64,000 bases of DNA from Schistosoma haematobium (Eukaryota > Platyhelminthes > Trematoda > Strigeidida > Schistosomatidae). The DNA lies in contig NC_067198.1 in NCBI RefSeq assembly GCF_000699445.3, positions 2,237,301 through 2,301,300 on the forward strand, read 5' to 3'. This document shows, one piece after another, positions 59,045 to 64,000 of the stretch; the stretch's first letter is position 1, and every line of letters begins with the position of its first letter. The position numbers and the translations under genes were made by a program. The notes under the pieces were generated by a model that saw only the letters and a list, made by a program, of their open reading frames with translations, was not told the origin of the DNA and searched no databases.

Positions 59045-59800
59045 ATAACCAGTTAGTGATTAGAAAACTTATGAATGATGACATAAACCCGGTGCTTCAA
59101 CTAGACAAAGGTTCTGGTATAATCCTTAAGAATATATACATAAAGTAAATCCGATTTCAGATAATTTTCAAAAATTTATTATTGGTAGATCTCATAAGGA
59201 TATAACCAAGTTGATATACAGACAAATTATAAAGATGTTAAACGAAATTTTGAGAAACAGATGAATTTATAATTTCATTTATGATGAAATGGAATTAAAA
59301 GGATCCCCGTTAATTTTATTAATATCGCTGATTTGAGATACAGAAAATTAATGTTCCGATTAGATCGATATTATTATTCATGGTTGGCTCACTAGATGGT
59401 TAATAAAATATTTGAAACCCATTATTCATGGGAAACTAGGAATCTACAGCCTACAGGATTATCGTGAATTTACAATAAAGCTAGAAAGTTCGGATATTTT
59501 CGATATATTTACAGTATTATTTGATATGCCTTGACATTTGGCAAAGATTTCCTCCCACAAAGAGGAAACTTTTGATACTATAGATTAACATTATAATCTA
59601 CCATTAAAAACTATGGGATTTAAATAGGTTCTGTTTAAATGTATTAAAGATGTAAAAATTCTGTTCCATAAAATTATGTGTCATTATACTTATGAGATCG
59701 TTATCAGTAGCCTGTTTAGCTAGATTTCAGCTGACATCTTTATGGAATACCTGCAACATAAAGCACATAATCGATGAGACAATATTTCTAATGTAGGCAG
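59045..59800 (+). pseudogene. Penelope-like reverse transcriptase, heavily decayed
   Basis: The plus-strand translation across stops and shifts yields V-L-Q-L-D-K-G-S-G-I-I-L, later K-C-I-K-D-V-K-I-L-F and A-D-I-F-M-E-Y-L-Q. These fall in the order of the DKG, KDV and ADIFM blocks of Penelope-like RTs. The YADD catalytic block is not recognisable. Confidence 0.5.
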
Positions 59801-60219
59801 GTTGATAAAAAATACTTATACGCGTTACACCTAAAGTTACATTATGAGACATTTTATATGGGAAAATCAGAGCACACGAAATAAAATTAATTTAATTCTT
59901 CCCACGAAAGTTGGTATTCTTTCTTTGCAGAAGTTGATCAAAGAAAATAATTGAAGATGTGTTTTAACTATTTTAGATATCTACTTCATTTTTTTCAGCT
60001 AAGCCCATTATGTCATCAAAATTACTATGGAAAATTAATCTCGGAATTCAATGGACTCCAGATGGAAAATCACAATGATAACTTCATCACAAAACATTAG
60101 AAGTCGGTTTTATCTGAACTATCACAGTTAAGAATGCTTGTTTCCTATTGCCTGAATTTAAAAGTGATGATATCACTGACAAAAACCCTTAAACTAAACA
60201 TTCATCCATTCAAGAAGTA

Positions 60220-61460
60220 CGTATAAATATATCAGTCAGTCAGTTACAAAGTAGGATCGGGGACATATATGCATCGGTCCAAGTTGCCATACATCATTAA
60301 TACAAGAGATGAACACCAAATTCATAGAAGCAGATACTTCAATGGCAATAAAAAAATTGCATACAATAGTATGAGACAAAGAGAAGGAATTAGTTTGTAG
60401 GAAGAATGGTATAAAGTAGTTTTAATCTCACAGTTTAAGGGGAAGACAGAGAGTGTATACACCTACGCCATTGCGATCGATTCTGAGTGATATCACACGA
60501 AATATGCAACGATTCGTTTCGATAGTCATGCGGACCCAAACCAGGTAGTCTACATCGGCCAACACGGCTCAGATCAGAGGTCAGTGACTTCAAGGACTGA
60601 TGCCACGATTTGTTTGGCCCCTAACTTTCTTCCATTTGTCTCCGACACTAATCAGCATGGCGTTTCGTGGTAATTGGTGCTTGGGCATGCGTAACACATA
60701 GCCCAACCATCTCAGTCGATGAAGATTTACATCATCAACTGAGTTACCATTATTCCCTAATACCCTGCGTCCAACCACACTAAGACATCTGTCATCAATT
60801 ACTAGTGACTTACGAGTACCTTCTACTATTAATGATTACGGTTCGCAGCCTTAAAGTAAAACAGAACAAACTGCAGCGCAGTATACTTGTTCCTTAGTTG
60901 ATAGACGGATATTTCGCCTTCGCCATGGGTGACGTAAGTTGGCAAAAGCCCAACGAGCTTTTTGAATCCATGATGAGATTTCGGCAGACACCGACCCATT
61001 AGGGCTGGTCAGACTTCCAGGAAAAGTGAAGTTGTCGACGCGTTCGACTACTTTACTGCCTATCCTTAGTTCAGGTATTGAGGCAGACCAGTGCTGAAAC
61101 AACAACTTGCATTCAAAGGGGAGAAACGCATCCCAAATATCCTGGTATTGATGCCCAGTGCTACCAAAAAACTGCATTTTATCAGCGTCTTCACTAATCA
61201 GGACTATGTCATATGCTTATTCTAAGCCACCAAGTGGTTCTCCTGATCGATCCCGTAAAATTCAGACGACGAGAACGTTGTTTCCATCAGTAGGTCGTCT
61301 ATGATGGAATTGAACAAAAGTGGAGATAGTGAACAGTTTTGCCGGACACCACTTGAGGTCGCAAAATCAGATGAAAGTATGCCATAAGCTCTGACTCAAC
61401 TGGCAGTGTTCGAGTAAAGAGCCCTTACAAGGCTTATGTACTTCTCAGGTACGCTCCCAC
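60220..61460 (-). pseudogene. RTE-type LINE fragment, reverse transcriptase to 3' end (minus)
   Basis: Reading down the minus strand from 61460: Y-I-S-L-V-R-A-L-Y, S-G-V-R-Q, S-P-L-L-F-N (RT motifs), a decayed copy of the catalytic block, then I-P-E-L-R-I-G-S-K-V-V-E-R-V and R-W-A-F-A-N-L-R-H, then H-R-L-R-W-L-G-Y-V-L-R-M-P. Several stops and frameshifts. It ends at a TCAGTCAGTCAG repeat near 60233. Confidence 0.8.
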
Positions 61461-63224
61461 AATAAATTGATATTTTTGATTGCTTCTCCAATAAGTAACA
61501 TCAAGTTGTGCAACCTTCACTTGGTTATTTCATTGGCTATAACAAAACGCTTTTCCACTAAATATGTGATGAATGCTTGACCAATTTTTTTAGATTTATC
61601 TAGATTCTTACATTATTGTTACACGACTAAACGGACTTTTAAATTCTAGATAATCACTTCCATATTTCATGATATTTTCTAAATCTACACTTAATGACCT
61701 TAAGTATGGATTTTTATAACACCGATAATCTTTGTCACCTCATTTACTCAGTCGACGAATGTTCATTATCAAGTGTTATGTTATATTTCAGCACGAATGG
61801 TATTGTAAGACACCGATGAGAATATAAGGAAGATAGATTCAGATTACTTTTCTTCAGCTGTAACAGTTTGTTCGGGCTAATAAAGAGAAATAATTACGTG
61901 AAACACGTAAAAAGGTTTGAAAATATCCCTTTTAAACTTCACTTATTAAAACCAACTAAAACTGAGGGATAATTAATGTACAAATGACTTGAACGAATAC
62001 ACCTAAGCTGCACAAAACCATAAGTTTTGACTAAACTACTCTAAAGTAAGTGAAGGATGATAGATTTCTTCGATGAGGTTGGAACCGTTTCCAGTAGTGC
62101 TGAAGACAGTTAATGGGTCTACACTGGCTCTTTTTGGTGTAGAACCGCAAGAACAAATAATTAAATGAAAGCCGGCAAAAGTTAACCGTACCGATGAACA
62201 TGTGTTACTCATCAAGTCCTCTTGATAAATGTTAAACCTCACTCATCCATTCAGAAAAAAAACAAAAAAACATCATTGAGTGGTTTATAACACAAAATAA
62301 GAATTTACAACGAATGTATTTTCATGGTACCGATAACAAACATTTTTCTGTTGCTTAGAAGTTCTTCATTCATCAATTTCATGTTGTTCGTACGCTGGAA
62401 CTGGTTGTAAAATGTTATAATGATCAGTTTATGACAAGATAATGTGGTATAAAAGAAAGCTAAGTGGGACTGGGATCCATCAGTCTATTATGACTCCTTG
62501 GTTTGGGTATGAAAGATTGTTTTTGAGACGTAATTAAACGTAGCTTAAAATAGAAACCCAAGGCGATGCTGTTGTAATTTTCTTCTTCTTTTTTTAGAAA
62601 TATGATAGAAAAGTTTTCTGGATGGAAGAATTTCGAATTTTTTTCGTTTGTATTGTTAACTGGACCGTCTCTACTATCATACGGTTTTCCTATTAATTAT
62701 TTTTTTGTTAATTCTCTTCAAATGTGCTCTATTTTGCTCACAATGTCATCTATATTTTGTGTGGCGTACTCTGTTCTGCCGTGTTACGCCAAATTTTGTC
62801 CATGAATAAATGAATAATAGTTGCAAATAATTTGGAGCATATTGCATCTCCTAGAGGAATGAGAACTTTCTAGGAGATTTAATTTTCGACCAGTAGAATA
62901 TAGGTTCGAACCACAATATATCAGTTTTGACAAGTAGTTGAGAAGTCTCACTGACCATTACAAGGTGTGTGTCATAATATTACCCGTATTAGCAACTGAC
63001 AAGTAAAAACCACACGCTCATTAAACCGACTTCTAAGGAAATTCGCTGATATTTGGTTTAACCTTTCAGATGTCATATAAACTAAAAGTTTAAGAACTGA
63101 ACCTATTATCTCAGGTAAACTTCCGTAATTCTGCTTCTTACGAATCTTCAACAAAAAGCCTTAAAAACCTGATATTACACAATCAAATATAAAAGTATTT
63201 ATTTAAAGACACTGACAAAGTTAC
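61461..63224. other. Intron or 5' flank, nothing recognised
   Basis: Short frames at 62036-62242 (minus) and 62602-62805 (plus) lack supporting splice sites or recognisable domains. No exon of the giant gene identified. Confidence 0.45.
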
Positions 63225-63480
63225 TCCCAAATATCCTATTACTGTGAAAACTAGGTAGAATCCATTCTATGTGCTCTCATACGACCACATGATTATAGTC
63301 ACTTCTATGGACTTCTTACTAACTGCTTTACGATAGAGATATGGTAGAAATGAGAGTCTTATGAATCAACAAAGTTGATGGATGAGGAGGGTCCACAGAA
63401 AAACATTAACTCAAAATCGATTATGCATATAGCCTTTAGGATCATACGGATCCAAATAGCACACAAAACTAATCTGCTCA
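63225..63480 (+). repeat. Dispersed repeat (CCCCCAAATG family), strongly decayed
   Basis: CTCCCAAATATCCTATTACTG, then ATGTGCTCTCATACGACCAC, parallels the family start, but identity is low. Confidence 0.4.
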
Positions 63481-64000
63481 CTGATTAACTTGAGGGCATA
63501 ACCCTTTAATGAGCTGAACTACCTCCTTGATTAGACTTTACGGTTAAAAACTTAACAAAACAACCTAACTATTTTTAAAGGCTCGTTGTGTACTAGTTTA
63601 CACGAATAATGATGATTTACAAAGCGAACAAAGATTATGGTTCACCCACCGCAAAAATCTTCAAGAACTAAACACAAAGTTGACGATTTTCATCCCAAAA
63701 AGGTTGATCTCACTTTAATTGAGAAGCAATAGGAAACTACAGCAGGTTTTCAAATCTCTTCTATTTTGAAATATGTCTAATAACGTCTCCAACCTCAAAC
63801 TTGCAGAATTTTTAAGACCGCAACCAGTGATCAGTGTTGGACTGACGAACTGTCGTCCTACATATTTTTCATATAGCACCACTATATCACAAACTAACGA
63901 CTTCTCCGTTTTCCCCAGCTTCTATCAGTGTCCGTAAATGATGTACTGTATGGGAGCTTCTGTGATGACATTCATACAACATGTTCAAGTTACTGAGGCA
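63481..64000. other. Window end, nothing recognised
   Basis: AT-rich sequence without a supported exon or a named repeat. Confidence 0.4.

Noticed and set aside
62602..62805. 67-codon hydrophobic plus-strand frame as a small membrane protein
   Set aside because: T-rich sequence gives Phe/Leu by chance. There is no splice or promoter support and no recognised homologue.

Overview
The window looks like nuclear DNA of a blood fluke (Schistosoma or a close relative). The evidence is AT-rich introns with GTAAGT donors, many tRNA-derived SINEs that carry hammerhead-ribozyme-like cores (the SM-alpha type described from schistosomes), and fragments of RTE-type LINEs, Penelope-like elements and gypsy-type solo LTRs. 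The genus is inferred from these repeats and from memory of schistosome elements, not from a database match.

One minus-strand gene dominates. I can trace eight coding exons from 56809 down to a stop codon at 4066: 56809-55205, 52701-19390, 16961-16383, 14387-14225, 13865-13774, 10831-10719, 8130-7972 and 4785-4066. Every junction has AG/GT borders and the reading phases agree, except for one apparent missing A in a homopolymer at 13800-13804. With that base allowed for, the coding exons total 36,744 nt, or 12,247 residues plus stop (about 1.4 MDa). The 5' end lies beyond the last exon I can recognise, probably outside the window.

The second exon is 33,312 bp and fully open. About 84 percent of it is a head-to-tail array of near-identical 2.63-kb units (877-879 residues each): nine uninterrupted copies, one 5' copy split by a 1.1-kb unique segment, and a truncated 3' copy. 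The units are predicted coiled coil with a short variable Ala tract. They are far richer in GC than the rest of the gene. Variants occur in runs of neighbouring units, as expected from stepwise unequal crossing-over. Downstream of the array come a cysteine cluster, long Asn/Gln/Ile-rich coiled coil, an older array of about six 69-residue repeats, and small 3' exons ending in a Ser/Thr/Asn-rich basic tail. I do not recognise the protein family; a cytoskeletal or centrosomal scaffold is only a guess from the architecture.

Regions: 1-2560, downstream intergenic DNA with SINEs; 2560-4065, probable 3' UTR with microsatellites; 4066-19389, small 3' exons separated by repeat-filled introns; 19390-52701, the giant exon; 52702-55204, an intron holding a striking foldback and Penelope-type hammerhead remnants; 55205-56809, upstream coiled-coil exon; 56810-64000, a further intron or 5' flank with a solo LTR, a decayed Penelope reverse transcriptase and an RTE fragment. 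No other host gene is supported.
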